Assembly (NCBI GenBank): GCA_026874595.1
Contig: CM049321.1
Coordinates: 21,236,979-21,300,978, forward strand
DNA length: 64,000 nt
Direction of reading: 5' to 3'
From: Sipunculus nudus
Lineage: Eukaryota > Annelida > Sipuncula > Golfingiida > Sipunculidae
Made by a program: the position numbers and the translations under genes. Positions 13,101 to 23,441 of the stretch are shown piece after piece. Below the pieces are notes generated by a model, which made no database searches, had not been told where the DNA came from, and was given only the letters and a program-made list of their open reading frames with translations. Within the stretch, counting starts at the first letter, position 1, and every line of letters begins with the position of its first letter.

Positions 13101-15375
13101 TGTCATCCATCAGGCCCTTGAAGTCCCTTAGCTAGTGAAGATTGTACTTGGTGTCACTTATGGTTTATCTGCCAACACTGAACTCTCTTACCAACTGTGA
13201 TTCGGTCAAGTGTCTCCAAGAAACTTGAGAAATAAAACGCTCGTCTTCAACTGACAGGACTTGTCGCATAAAACTTGAGTGCAGCGATCAGTGTTTTCGT
13301 GTTAAAAACTAGCAGAATTGTAAATTAACGTGCGTGTCATGATAAAGCTTCTATAGAAAACAGATCTGCTTGCAATGTTAAACTGCTCAGTTGAGTACAA
13401 GTTCGTGCGTATCGCCTATCAGAGTCCTACTTAATCAGCACATAATCTACCCGCTTTCATCGCCGGATGGTTTACCGGTGTGAATAACCCGACAAGGTAC
13501 GACAAAATGTAAATTAGGTGACCTGACCGGTGGTCGTTTTGACACCTACAGCTGCATTAATGAGTACAAATCCCAGCGAAAGTGGAACTGAGTGTGCACG
13601 AACTGGTGATGCATTCATAAATTAGTCGGGGCCGGGAGTGAATACACGTGCGACGGTCTGCTCTTCCGATGCAATATATATTTTATTCATATGGCCAAAA
13701 CATTATTTGTAAACATTTCGGATAAACGTCATAATTTCGGTTCTCAAGTTTCAATTACGGGTAAACGGTGCTCGGATGATAATGATGGGAATTACATCAC
13801 CTCTGTACCTCTGTATATATTTTCTTTATTTAATAAATTTTATGCAGTTGCAATAAAATTCTTGTCCCTAGTCATCCGATGGAAGGACTCAATTGCGGGA
13901 GGCGAGGGTTGGGGGTTGGGGGTGGATAGTTGGAGTAACAACACCTTTTATAACATACAGTAAATAAAATTTAATTCAACAGTGCTCAATTCCTCTGAGG
14001 CAGGAGAATAATGAATGTTTGAATTGGACACTCCTTTTTTTATTACATCATTTTTTTCAAGTTAATAAATTTTACTATAATTTACAGTATAGTATATATA
14101 TCTGAATATTTTAATTGATTCACAATTTAAAATTCCATCAGAATCTAATAGCTATTTTTTTATAAAATATAAATTTGAATTTGCAAAGCAATGCATATCT
14201 GAAAACAACACTTGATTCACAGTTCAAAATTGTACGTTCTTTATTCATTAATTGGCTCATAAGTTATCAAATTATGCCTACCGAGGGATTTAATTAGATT
14301 TTAATTAAATAATTTAAAAGGGAATAATTCTCTTTTAAATGTTACGTTACCACAATATGGCCTCTTCTGGGTTACTCAAGATGTTTTGTACATTTTTTTG
14401 TACGACAGCTTTACAATGAACGAACTGCAGTTCGAACAATAACAATTATTGCAATACACTTGATGGAGGGGGAAGGGGAGGGGACATGAGAAAAATTGTA
14501 CATCTGTGACAGCAGGGGTTCTGGCCCAGTGTTGCATCACTAAAAAGGTTACCCAGGCAGGTCTGTAGTGACCAGAAATTGGTTGCCTGGAGATACAAAA
14601 GGATACAATAGAGCCTCTGAAAAAAAACTTCAATAACATGAATAATTTTGAGTTTTTTTTTTAATTTCAGAATTTAACAGATTAATTAAATATGTGTATC
14701 TGCTGTGAAAATTAAATCAACTGTATCTTCCATAACAAGACGTGCCATGATCAACGTTGGGAACAATTTAAGGTACTGATTTTATGTAAATGCTAATAAC
14801 TAAAAAAATACAAAATTCGGATCTAATTTTGGGTAAACAATTAAATCTTGATTAAATAAATTTATATATACCTGAAAAAAGTCTTAAGCTCCAACACATA
14901 TCATGTAAAGTGAGTAAATATCTTTCCTGATTTTGCAACATTACAATTGCATTATAATTTGGACCCATAAAAATGACGTATTATCGACTTATCTTCTGCC
15001 GTGTTCACAGAAACTATATCGGGAAATATTTATGGTAAATATAAAGAAAAGCAGACCAGTGGTTATCCCACTTCAGTCCTGAAGTGTGATAATATGTTTC
15101 CCATGAAAATTTGAGGTTTTCCCTTAATATTTAAAAGGAACCCAGTCGCAGTGACCCAGTTTTAGGTTTGGTAGGAGATCTTGGAGACATCTAAAAGTAT
15201 GCAAATTTTGGATTCGTAGGTCTAACTTTTTCAAAACGAGCCAGTCTAAGGGACGGTCAGACGGACGGACGGACGACGGACAATGGACCACGACTATGGA
15301 CTTAGATGACTTATAGTCAGAGGAGCTATAAATGTAATACAGGTTATTCAGGATTGAAATAAAGGAATATATATA

Positions 15376-15415
<40 letters not shown>

Positions 15416-15936
15416 TTATATATAACATTCATGTAAATACCTAAAATGTACATTGGCGGAATTGGTCGGGGGAAATATCTGTGGGTCCGCGCCTGCTCAT
15501 GCGACCCCGCGTTAGGGTCCCTTTCATTGATATGGTCACCTTACTATCATCGCTCGCTGAGCTGATAGCGAACTCACGGGGTCACACATGTGCCCACGGC
15601 AGTTTTAATGCACCCTGTTGCTAAAATGATAGCCAAGCTTCCAATAAATTTATTCTGTTTGTATATATTAGTATATAGGCGTATATATATAAATGCACAG
15701 AATCTCAACTGACTCTATGAGCAACTGTAATCCTACAACCTACGTCAATAGTGAAAAATCATTATGTAAACCAATGCATTCGACCCTCACCAGGTTTGAT
15801 TCATTGGAGCCAACCTGCCATACGATTATGTTAACCTCATTAATGTGCTGTCATATTATTACCATATTTACCATTTATCATGTTTATCATGTTATCACCA
15901 TATTTACTTACCTGAAGCGTATGATTTCTGCGTCAT
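4452..15936 (-). CDS. GSTO: Glutathione S-transferase omega, copy A (five coding exons)
   Basis: Coding exons on the minus strand, in order, are 15912-15936, 10512-10617, 6494-6713, 5738-5852 and 4452-4690: 705 bases, 234 residues plus TGA. All introns are GT-AG and the phases agree. Residues 1-100 form the thioredoxin-like GSH-binding domain, with SMRFCPYAQR at 24-33 (Cys28 is the omega catalytic cysteine, Cys32 in human GSTO1), the cis-proline VP at 68-69 and DSA at 80-82. The rest is the helical domain with FFGG and MIDYIIWPWIER at 161-172, ending DYDFGL like human GSTO1 (241 residues). Omega GSTs are cytosolic thioltransferase and dehydroascorbate reductase enzymes, also linked to methylated-arsenic reduction. 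No disabling change is visible. Confidence 0.93.
4793..4838. repeat. (AT)n microsatellite
   Basis: About 45 bases in GSTO-A intron 4, much shorter in copy 2 (28287-28311). Confidence 0.95.
4936..5491 (+). repeat. 278-base tandem duplication in GSTO-A intron 4
   Basis: Units 4936-5213 and 5214-5491 are nearly identical. The equivalent intron in GSTO-B has a single unit (about 28409-28690). The junction carries the short word GACCA, consistent with slippage or microhomology. Each unit includes a short (GT)n run. Confidence 0.9.
5738..5852 (-). CDS. GSTO: GSTO-A coding exon 4
   Basis: Acceptor ATTGTTAG, phase 0 start at GTA, then ISAYYGIYRAQDKAEAKD to LDDDFFG plus one base, and donor GTGAGT. 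It encodes the first helices of the C-terminal domain. It completes the family motif FFGG with exon 5. Confidence 0.94.
6494..6713 (-). CDS. GSTO: GSTO-A coding exon 3
   Basis: The acceptor is TTTTTTCAG. The exon encodes residues 45-117, from HETVNIHLKQKPDW to GEHFNK, with NPLGLVP and YDSAICDNYLDEVYP. The donor is AAG|GTAAGTG, a strong consensus site. It contains the GSH-site residues Val68-Pro69 and Asp80-Ser81. Confidence 0.95.
6714..8917. other. GSTO-A intron 2, first part
   Basis: Intron sequence shared closely with copy 2. It contains a large interrupted AT array at 8353-8439. No coding sequence, RNA gene or intact transposon recognised. Confidence 0.6.
8353..8439. repeat. Interrupted (AT)n array
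   Basis: AT repeats with AAATAT and GTATGTATG interruptions; uninterrupted and shorter in copy 2 (31566-31619). Confidence 0.95.
8918..9635. mobile_element. 708-base segment flanked by a 10-base direct repeat (absent from copy 2)
   Basis: ATCATACTCT occurs at 8918-8927 and 9626-9635. Copy 2 has one copy (32102-32111) and nothing between. Just inside the flanks, TACGCTC on the left faces GAGCGT(A) on the right. An imperfect hairpin lies at 8939-8993 and a strong one at 9568-9615 (arms CACAGCGCCTTAC and GTAAAGCGCTGTG). In the middle is a promoter-like cluster on the plus strand: CCAAT 9073-9077, CTCCGCCC 9116-9123 and AATATAAAT 9164-9172, followed by a short ORF from 9240. It may be an insertion with a target-site duplication in copy 1, or a microhomology deletion in copy 2. 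Confidence 0.6.
10047..10098. repeat. (AT)n microsatellite
   Basis: Pure AT array in GSTO-A intron 2; counterpart at 32518-32573. Confidence 0.95.
10182..10408. repeat. Dispersed mollusc-type repeat containing an ERE-like palindrome (copy 1)
   Basis: Begins GAGCCCTATAGCTCAAAGG and ends AGCTGAGCTAAAAAGC. The internal layout (AGGTCACAGTGACC, TTTTAGGTTTCAAA, then AGCTGAGCTAAAA) resembles a family I associate with bivalve genomes. It lies within GSTO-A intron 2. Confidence 0.55.
10207..10221. promoter_or_regulatory. Perfect estrogen-response-element palindrome
   Basis: AGGTCACAGTGACCT is the inverted repeat AGGTCA-nnn-TGACCT, identical to the classic vitellogenin A2 ERE. The sequence match is exact, but function is only inferred. 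Confidence 0.55.
10512..10617 (-). CDS. GSTO: GSTO-A coding exon 2 (active-site exon)
   Basis: After the acceptor TTATTCAG the exon encodes residues 9-44, including PPLKKDVWRIYSMRFCPYAQR, and ends with CC before donor GTCAGT. The split Pro codon is completed by exon 3. It holds the catalytic cysteine, Cys28. Confidence 0.93.
10618..12638. other. GSTO-A intron 1, proximal part
   Basis: Intron sequence about 97% identical to copy 2 by eye. A roughly 120-base stretch at 10785-10904 recurs diverged at 13341-13460. No gene recognised. Confidence 0.6.
12639..13778 (-). mobile_element. Decayed Tigger/pogo-type DNA transposon (copy 1)
   Basis: The left end CAGTGGAGCACCGTTCATCC at 12639 faces an inverted GTAAACGGTGCTC at about 13761-13774. 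Both termini carry the CGGAT/CCGAAC-like words usual for Tigger ends. On the minus strand at about 13080-13270 there are broken pieces resembling a CENP-B-like helix-turn-helix (LTESQLVREFSVG, stop, TISDT). No intact transposase. Shared with copy 2, so it was inserted before the duplication. Confidence 0.5.
13779..15911. other. GSTO-A intron 1, distal part
   Basis: AT-rich intron with 80-95% identity to copy 2. A mollusc-type dispersed repeat lies at 15110-15340 (words CGCAGTGACCCAGTTTTAGG and GACGGACGGACGGACGACGG), followed by a (TA)n array at about 15371-15410. No coding sequence seen. Confidence 0.55.
15110..15340. repeat. Dispersed 'GACGGACGGACGACGGAC' repeat (copy 1)
   Basis: Contains CAGTCGCAGTGACCCAG, a decayed relative of the palindrome at 10207, then GATCTTGGAGACATC and the GACGGACGG run. 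I recognise this style of element from bivalve genomes. It has no ORF. Confidence 0.55.
15912..15936 (-). CDS. GSTO: GSTO-A coding exon 1 (25 bases)
   Basis: ATG is the reverse complement of 15934-15936. The exon encodes MTQKSYAS plus the first base of a Gly codon, then donor CAG|GTAAGTA. It was chosen because exon 2 needs a phase-1 upstream exon and omega GSTs begin with a short Lys/Gly/Ser-rich leader before the PPL motif. The exon is unchanged in the other gene copy (38199-38223). It is too short to be found by ORF length. Confidence 0.85.
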
Positions 15937-16046
15937 CTTGTTGTTCTTAAATATACGCCTCTATGTTTATTATGCCGTGAATGCCATAGGTAACCGAGTA
16001 TTTTAATGTTGAGCTGACTCTACATCAGTGAATGTCATTTGCTTTG

Positions 16047-16052
16047 TATATA
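16047..16052 (-). promoter_or_regulatory. Possible TATA element upstream of GSTO-A
   Basis: TATATA lies about 110 bases upstream of the exon 1 ATG and is kept in copy 2 at 38335-38340. A TGACTC half-site resembling AP-1 lies between it and the ATG (16015-16020 on the plus strand). In such AT-rich DNA a chance match is plausible. Confidence 0.3.
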
Positions 16053-16599
16053 GATTGATTTCCGTGTCCCATTGCCCACACGGTTATGGGATGAGGCCGA
16101 GGTCATCAAGCCAGCGTGCCACCTGTCCAAATACTACATTAATAGCAATTACCCGTGCTACGGACGGTTTGGGGCGGACACGACAATCCGGACGGTGATA
16201 TGGGAAGTCCATGGGAAATCCAAAGACACGGAAAATCACATAAATCGCGTTACGCTATTTACATACAGATTCCTTATATGTATAGTGTTGTGGATAGAAA
16301 TCTTTCGGAATGTGTTTCAAAACAGCTTACAGTCGCACACGGTCGCCCCAAGCCAGTGCCTAGCAGGTGTCGGGGTCTTTGACAATTAGTCACCTAAACA
16401 TGTACCACATACATAAAAAACCGTCCATGGAATAGGCCTTAGAAGAATATGCAAAAATACTATTTTTATTTGTGAAAATATATTCTATGATGGTCATGAC
16501 TTACACAATTAGCATATATACCAAATGAAAAAATATAATGTACATAAACATTATTGAAATGAGATGGCACATGCATGTAAAGAAACATATATATCATTA

Positions 16600-16916
16600 C
16601 AAACGTATTAAATTTACATTTTACAGAAATTTTACATTTGTTACCTCCGTAATGAGAAAAAAATCTCGATTTTCAAAACATTTAAAGTTAATTTTATGTG
16701 TTAACAACTTTGGTGGTGCCATTCCACACGTGTACACATCACACTTTACCAACCACGACGTGAATCTGGTCAACATTTTCTTTACTGATTAAAATATGAA
16801 TATGGTAAAAAATGTCAAGTTATCGATCTGTGTGAGAAAGAAACGATTTTGAGCAATTTAAGTATATAACAAAGTCTTAATAAATAAAAGTAACACAATT
16901 TAAACTAATTTAAATA

Positions 16917-16963
<47 letters not shown>

Positions 16964-17915
16964 ATACAAAAGTATTTAATTTACATTTTTAGAGGAAGTT
17001 TGCATGTGATACTGCAGTAATGAGAAAAATTCTCGATTTTCAAAACATTTGTAGTCAGTTTTATGTGTTTCCAACTTTTGTGGTGCCATTCCACACGTGT
17101 ACACATCACTCTGTACCAACCACGACGTGAATCGGGTTAACATTTTCTTTACATCTGTTACATAGTTGGCCTTCAGGTGTTGGTGAATATTTATCAAGGA
17201 CCTCTATCGCATGCAAGGCCTTGGACTTCGTGTGATCGTGTGCGACTGTATAACCATCACAAATTCCTGCGACCTGGTAGGTGTGCACTAGGGCATATCT
17301 GGTAATGTGAGGGGTTCGCTTGAAGGAGCAATCTTCTTGCAACCCCGGTCGCAGGAAGGCCTGCAAAGAAATTCTTTCCTTTTCAGAAGGGATTGCCCGG
17401 CCGACTAGGATTATTTTGGACCGATTACCGCGAAATGTATGCAAACCCCAGGTAGGAACCCCGGAATAAAACTCTCTCCCGCCATCATACACTCTATGGC
17501 CATTGTGTTAACGGGCCCGAAGACACAAAGACAAGAGAAACCCGCAGGGAAGCAAATATTAAAATTATTAATTATGCAAGTAATACGCAAATATTGCAAA
17601 TGAAAGTGTGTAGAATCTTTTCGGACAAACCCTGAGAATATGTTTTTCTCAAATCACGGCAGTCTGTTCGATGCTATCAGAGGAGATACGGAAATCATAT
17701 AAACCGCGTTACGCTTTTAATATATAGATAGGGAGGGAAATGTTCAGGTGCATTAAAATTGGAGCTCTTTATCTGACTGATTAAAATATGAATATGGTAG
17801 AAAATGTCAAGTTATCGATCTGTTATCTAGAGAAAAACGATATTGAGCAATATAAGTATATAAACAAAGTCTTAATAAATCAATGTAACACAAGTTAACT
17901 AATTTTGATATGTCC
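16600..17915. repeat. Rearranged direct duplication upstream of GSTO-A
   Basis: Block A (16600-16785) is followed at once by block B (16786-16920). After an AT array, A' (16970-17152) is followed by about 620 bases (C, to about 17776) and then B' (17777-17915). Copy 2 has A and C but most of B is gone (38915-39300). Apparent ORFs here, including 128 codons on the minus strand across C, are not recognised. Confidence 0.7.
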
Positions 17916-18231
17916 TCTCTCTCTCGCTCTCTCCTGTGGTTTTCTTATTATTTGCAGTGGTTTTAAATTCGCAATATTAGCTGTCGCATAGCTATGATTT
18001 CAGAATAGGCGGCGATAGTTATGATTGGTATACTATAAATTACCATCATATTCACCATAAAACGGGGTACCTATTTGTACCAGCAGCCCACCGTAATTCC
18101 GGTAACTCCTTCACGTCGGCTCAGCTAGGCCCAACACAGTTAAACATTCCGAAACCGCACAAAGGCATTGGACCGGATGATGAAATATGTCAATATAAAA
18201 ATCAATGATATTATTTTCAATAAAAATGTTC

Positions 18232-18234
<3 letters not shown>

Positions 18235-18299
<65 letters not shown>

Positions 18300-18667
18300 A
18301 TTGACCGCGAAAAATGGAACTACGTAAAAACCTGAAAAATAAAATTAGAAACCTGCGAAAATGCAGCCCCGCTAACATAAAGGCAACCACGTATATACAT
18401 ATATATATATATATATAGTCTACTCCGTATAGATCACGTAGGCAGGCTAGGTGTGATACTCGCTGAAGCATGGACAACCGAACGGCTCGTTTACAAATAT
18501 AAATTGGCGAAAGGCAGATTTCGGGTCATAATGTTTGATGGCAGATGGCGGATAGCATGTTTTTGCTCATAAACAAGATAAAGATAAAAAAAAAGAAATC
18601 GGGAATTAGTGAATTTTCGGCAAAGGTGAGTTTGGCGGATAAACGGATGGCAAATAAACGAGCGCAC

Positions 18668-18717
<50 letters not shown>

Positions 18718-18839
18718 TTTGAGTTCATTAAGTAAGGCTCTCTGATTAAAAATGGTATAGTTCATCACATTACACATTTACTTTTGTCCCATACCATAAA
18801 GCACTTATTGCCACTTACTGCTGTAAAACAACAGATAAT

Positions 18840-18906
<67 letters not shown>

Positions 18907-19131
18907 ATTATTATTATTAATGCTCCCCTACATGGTCGAGCACTTTCACTATGATGCATTGAATTTCTATGTGTATTACTTTGATTATATAATATATATA
19001 TACATTATTGTATATATAATTATATTCATATATATACAATATAGTATTTTTATTTTATATAGTGTAAGCCTTAAATAATAATAATTCATATTGAATCACA
19101 TATCCATGGACAATTACTTTATGCTGCATTA

Positions 19132-19169
<38 letters not shown>

Positions 19170-19190
19170 GTGTGTGTGTGTGTGTGTGTT

Positions 19191-19236
<46 letters not shown>
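18235..19236. repeat. Cluster of dinucleotide arrays
   Basis: Long (AT)n at 18235-18296 and 18669-18711. Compound (CT)n(AT)n(TTA)n at 18840-18917. Compound (TA)n(TG)n(TA)n(GA)n at 19135-19236. Between them at about 18300-18395 is the end of a CGCGAAAA-type element with the word ATAAAGGCAACCACG. Copy 2 has the matching cluster at 39936-40616. Confidence 0.9.
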
Positions 19237-19249
19237 CCCTTGGTATAGT

Positions 19250-20454
19250 GATTTATGGGTTTATGGCCTAAAAATAAGTTAACCATGACTGCTTTCTCAT
19301 AAACAAACGCGGGAAGTAGGTCTAAGTACACTTCCGAAAAGATCTGGTGTATGAGGCGGTTGTCCCAGAGTCAGGGACACTGTATCATCCAACTCAGGTC
19401 GTTCAAACGTCTCTCGTATAACCTTGAAGTTTCATCTGCCCGATCTGGGTACAGTGACTGGCTGGGGCTATAATATACTATTACAATTAAAACCTTGAGT
19501 TGTCTAAAAAGACACACGCGGCGGCTGGCAGAAAATATGATTCAAAATACTTTTGCGGCAAGTCAGATTTTTCACACACACAAGTTGTATGTGTGTTGTC
19601 TGTAGTCTCAGTGTTTACATTTCAAATATACTTAGTTATGTTATATTTTCTAAACGATGACGATTTTTTTAATGTGCAGAATAAGCCTAGAAATAGCTGG
19701 CTGGTACAAATTTAGAGATTTCACCAACTTACAGGGATATATCCTAAAGATTTAGTACTAATTTAATAAGCTTAATTTCAGTTATAGTATAAAATTGTAA
19801 CTAAAATATATTTATCACCCTTATATCTGCTTGAAATAAAAATTTGTGTTTTTTAGCCATGTTCTGTTGGTCTTTACATAAGTGGTAGGAATCGGTTAAA
19901 TATTGACCCAGTAAATTCAGTCAAATTTGTTCATCATTCTGAATGGTCAAGGAAATGGGCAGGTTGCTGATAAACTCTAAAGCTGTTTGCTGTTTGATGG
20001 CCCGTCTGTCATTTATTTTTGACAGAATGAGATTATTTTATACGGATACTATTATTTCTTAGACTGTGCATACATCATCGTTTTTGACAGATTGCGCAAA
20101 AGGCAATCTGTTTAATCGATTATGAAAGAAAACAGCCAATTATTTATTTAATCAATTAAATGAAACACCGCAACTTGTCAACTCTCGTTGCAGTAACCCC
20201 CCCCCCCCTTAGAGAAAATCCTATATCCGTCCCTATATATGGAAACTTAAATTCGTGCCTGTACATTGAATTCCTACACCCGTCTCTGTAAATATATTAA
20301 TAATTCGAACAACTTACTAAATTGTTTTACTATAATGAGTTAGCCATGTATCAGGCACCTGTGACATGCCATCCCAGTTTGACTTCGGGTTACTACAGTT
20401 GGCAATGTGCAGTGGGTAACGGCAAGCAAAGAAGCCTTGAACCCAAAGTTACTA
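19250..20454. other. No gene seen; upstream flank of duplicated block
   Basis: AT-rich, diverged match to 41595-42610. A C-tract at 20196-20208 is longer in copy 2. Nothing coding recognised. Confidence 0.45.
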
Positions 20455-21404
20455 TAGTTGTTTGATCTTGTCTAAACATAGTGACATCGTAATCCTTTTC
20501 TTATCACGAGAATCCTTGATATGACAGATCCGTGATAAACCTGCCCAAAAGGGAACCAAAGACGTGACATTGTGATAAGGTGAGTATAGACTGGTCTGGC
20601 GTTACAAATGCGCTAAACTGACAAACACCACAATTCTAGCAGTTAGAGATATGTCAAAGGTGCTTGTCACAATAAGTTTTACCTTCCGCTATCGGTTAAT
20701 CTTAGATGAATGCAAAAGTTATCCGACGAGATAACCGTGGTTTACAGGCTCATCGGCGCATATTGCTTGTTTGATATATTGTTTTGGTTTTTGTGTATTG
20801 ATAAGTGCGATCCACATATGTTTCTGTAATGTGTCAAGGCTGGGGGTTCATTATTGTGAATGCGTGAAAACACGCAATAAAAGAAAGAAATTTTACTTGT
20901 GCGGTTTTTATTCTCGTGGATCAGATCTTTATTTATGATAGTAGCGCAGGACGCTATGTTAGTAGGGTTTTGAGTACCTTTGATCGCGTCTGATGCTAAC
21001 TTATTTCTACTGTGCACAGGCGTTAGTTAAATGTTTCATATCGAAATCGTGGCAGATACAAATATCTTACCAGGTAGAACACTACATTTAAGGAAAGAGT
21101 ACCTTCAAATCATAAGCAGTTATAGGTTTGTATTTAATTAGGATTTCAATGTTTTCAATTACCTACACAGAGTATGGACTGCCTATTTCGGTTATTCTAA
21201 AAATCCTAGCTATATGAGGAGACCGGTACTTAATCATATTAAAAAAGAGGCTTGAAACAACTATAATAGGTTTTCCAACACAACCCAGTTGGTGAAGGTC
21301 AGGTTGTGATTCAAGTATACATTATTGTGACTTACTACAAAACCACATGGTAATATAACTATCTAAATATTTTTTTACGAATCGATAGACGATCACGGAA
21401 ATAT

Positions 21405-21490
21405 GTGTCATGATAACGTGTGTCATGGTAACACGAGTCATGTTAACGTGTCATGGTAACACGTCATGGTAACATGTGTCATGGTAACAT
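21405..21490. repeat. CATGGTAAC minisatellite (X-box-like half-sites)
   Basis: About six units of GTCATGGTAAC with variable spacers. CATGGTAAC equals the right half of the RFX X-box consensus GTTnCCATGGYAAC. The same array, shorter and more decayed, lies at 43246-43311 and 46013-46087. Confidence 0.7.
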
Positions 21491-22479
21491 GAGGCTATAT
21501 AAAGTAAACTCTTAAAGATTTTTGTTTTGATAAAAAGAAACATTCAACACATTAACCCCACCGTCATTTTATGTTATGGGGGCCATGATTATATGTATCT
21601 ATTTTACGTATATACAATCTTAAAGGTACATAAAACATAATTCCTTTATGAAAAGTTTAAACAACAGTTTCTCTCCCAACAAAATCATCCCGCTACACGG
21701 GAAGAACAATCTTCAGTTTGTTTTATAATTTGCTATGGTTCTCTATGTGCGTAAACACAATTTAAGTGTGCCCATTTACCATATATAGGCTGCGTGACAA
21801 GATGTCCGATCTTGCGCATGCGCACAAATTCCAAAACAAGGAAAAGAAACAGGTAAGAAGAAACATAGAATTAAGACCGGCTAGAATCTAAAAAAAAAAA
21901 ACTCTTGACTTACGCGACACGCCCTCTAGATGGTTTACTGACTGCAACCGGTTCAAGTATATTTCCACTTGTGTACAAGAGCAAGTAAATGTGTCCATTA
22001 CTGAAACTTAGCAGGTAATATAATATATTGTAGAGGAAACACGGTACCTCAAAACCTGAAAGATTGATATATGTTGCATTTAGAGAAGTCATAAAACGCT
22101 ATTACTCAATACATTACTGAAAGATATGCGTTATTGTATGATTTTTTTTTATTCCTCGGCCAGGAATAGGTTGTCCTCTTTCCTTGGTTGGTTGGTTTGT
22201 AGGTTGATGCAAAAAATTCTGTACACTATTCGTTGAAATTATATGAATGGAGGGACTTACAAGAAACAATCCATTAAATAATAATAATAATAATAATAAT
22301 AATATAATACCAATATATTTTCTAATTCAAACCATTATACGCCATTGTGATACTGCGATTCCATTCTCCCCTGGAGGACTGCTTCATTAGGACCAGAATT
22401 TTTTAGCAACTGTCTGGGTGAAACCCTGTTACTGAAGCGTCACCTCGTGCAAAACACAATTTTTGGTTAGAGGTAACCG

Positions 22480-22720
22480 CCTCACTTATGACTAGGTGAG
22501 AGGGAAGTCGCACAAGCTTCCTCTCATATTATATTCAGGTGTTAAACAGGTCCGGTGGCTTCTGCACTTGTGTGTCCTGGAACCTCGCCGCTGGTTCACA
22601 ACACTAAGGAACCCATGAAAAGCACACTCGGTTGTGGGTGAAACCACGGCCGTCGGGCACGACTTTCCGGTCTTGAAAAATCTCACAGCCTCGACTGAGA
22701 TTCGAACATACGATTTAAAG
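22480..22720 (-). mobile_element. SINE-like remnant
   Basis: Reading the minus strand, TTCGAATCTC resembles a tRNA B box, and about 60 bases on comes GGCCGTGGTTTCACCCAC, a motif style common after tRNA heads in invertebrate SINEs. The A box is not clear. Confidence 0.4.
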
Positions 22721-23199
22721 GGGCCCATTCACCTATAAAAGGTTGAGTTAACACGAAAAATAGTTTCTTCCCTTTAAAATTAATCTGTATCTGCCAAAAT
22801 ATTGCCCTGAAACTGTTTGCTTACTCCTGTAAAAGAGTGTTAAAAACAGTTAAACGGGCGCGATCGCAGGCGTAAACATAAACACAGTGCATCGGGCCGT
22901 GTGCTGCACGGAGCCACAACAAGTTCCAATCAGGAGATGCCCGGACTGACTTTACCCGAAAAATGAAATACATGTTCCCGCTGGCTAAAACACGACGTGT
23001 TGCCCCACTTATTCGGACTCCGGTCACGCTTCCTTGTTATCGTAAACGGACAGTGTTTACCAACACGCAGGGCAATAACAATGTGTTTAACAGTCGTATA
23101 CGAGGAAATGAGACTCTGTGATGGAATGGTTTTGCTGGCAAGCTTTTGTATAAAGCAAAACTGAACTGATCCTGTTAAAGAATAGGAATAATATTGCTT

Positions 23200-23262
23200 C
23201 TGGTTATGTCCCTTTAACGGTTGTGGGACCTGTGCTCTACCCCTAGACCACTGAAGCCTTTT
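23200..23262 (-). mobile_element. Truncated tRNA-derived SINE head
   Basis: The minus strand reads CAGTGGTCTAGGGGTAGAGC, a clear pol III A-box region, then ACAGGTCCCACAACCG. No B box follows, so this is not a functional tRNA. Confidence 0.45.
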
Positions 23263-23441
23263 CACACATTTATTTATTTAAACATAGACTTCATTTCGGG
23301 ATTCGAATGGGATGTCTTCCAGAAGTGCTTGAACATAAAATTAGAACCTCTTACATACTAAGGTGACGATGGGAAAAACGACAGAAAGTGGAAACATATT
23401 CAAAGTTATATAGCTAAAAGTAATTATTAGAAGCATCTCAC

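Larger units (their letters stand above)
1..21740. repeat. Segmental duplication, copy 1 (left end outside window)
   Basis: This block aligns in the same orientation to 25069-43553. Base 1 corresponds to 25069, and the homology can be followed to about 21740, which matches about 43553. The left part, to about 12640, differs from copy 2 at only a few percent of positions. To the right, identity is patchy and mostly 80-85%. The block contains the whole GSTO-A gene with its upstream flank. Material unique to this copy is 962-2512, one unit of a 278-base tandem repeat near 4936-5491, and 8918-9625. The left boundary is not visible because the window starts inside the block. Confidence 0.93.
21930..23441. 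other. Spacer with SINE-like remnants
   Basis: No gene. An (AAT)n run lies at 22278-22303. Two tRNA-derived SINE-like pieces on the minus strand are listed separately. Confidence 0.5.

Noticed and set aside
16072-16389. 105-codon plus-strand ORF upstream of GSTO-A, with a partial match in copy 2 (38360-38581)
   Set aside because: Protein similarity between copies is no better than the roughly 80% DNA identity predicts, and the copy 2 frame stops early. No known family.
17106-17492. 128-codon minus-strand ORF containing EFYSG and WGLxTF
   Set aside because: The counterpart in copy 2 shares a few words but is frameshifted and interrupted by a C-tract. It lies in a rearranged non-coding repeat.
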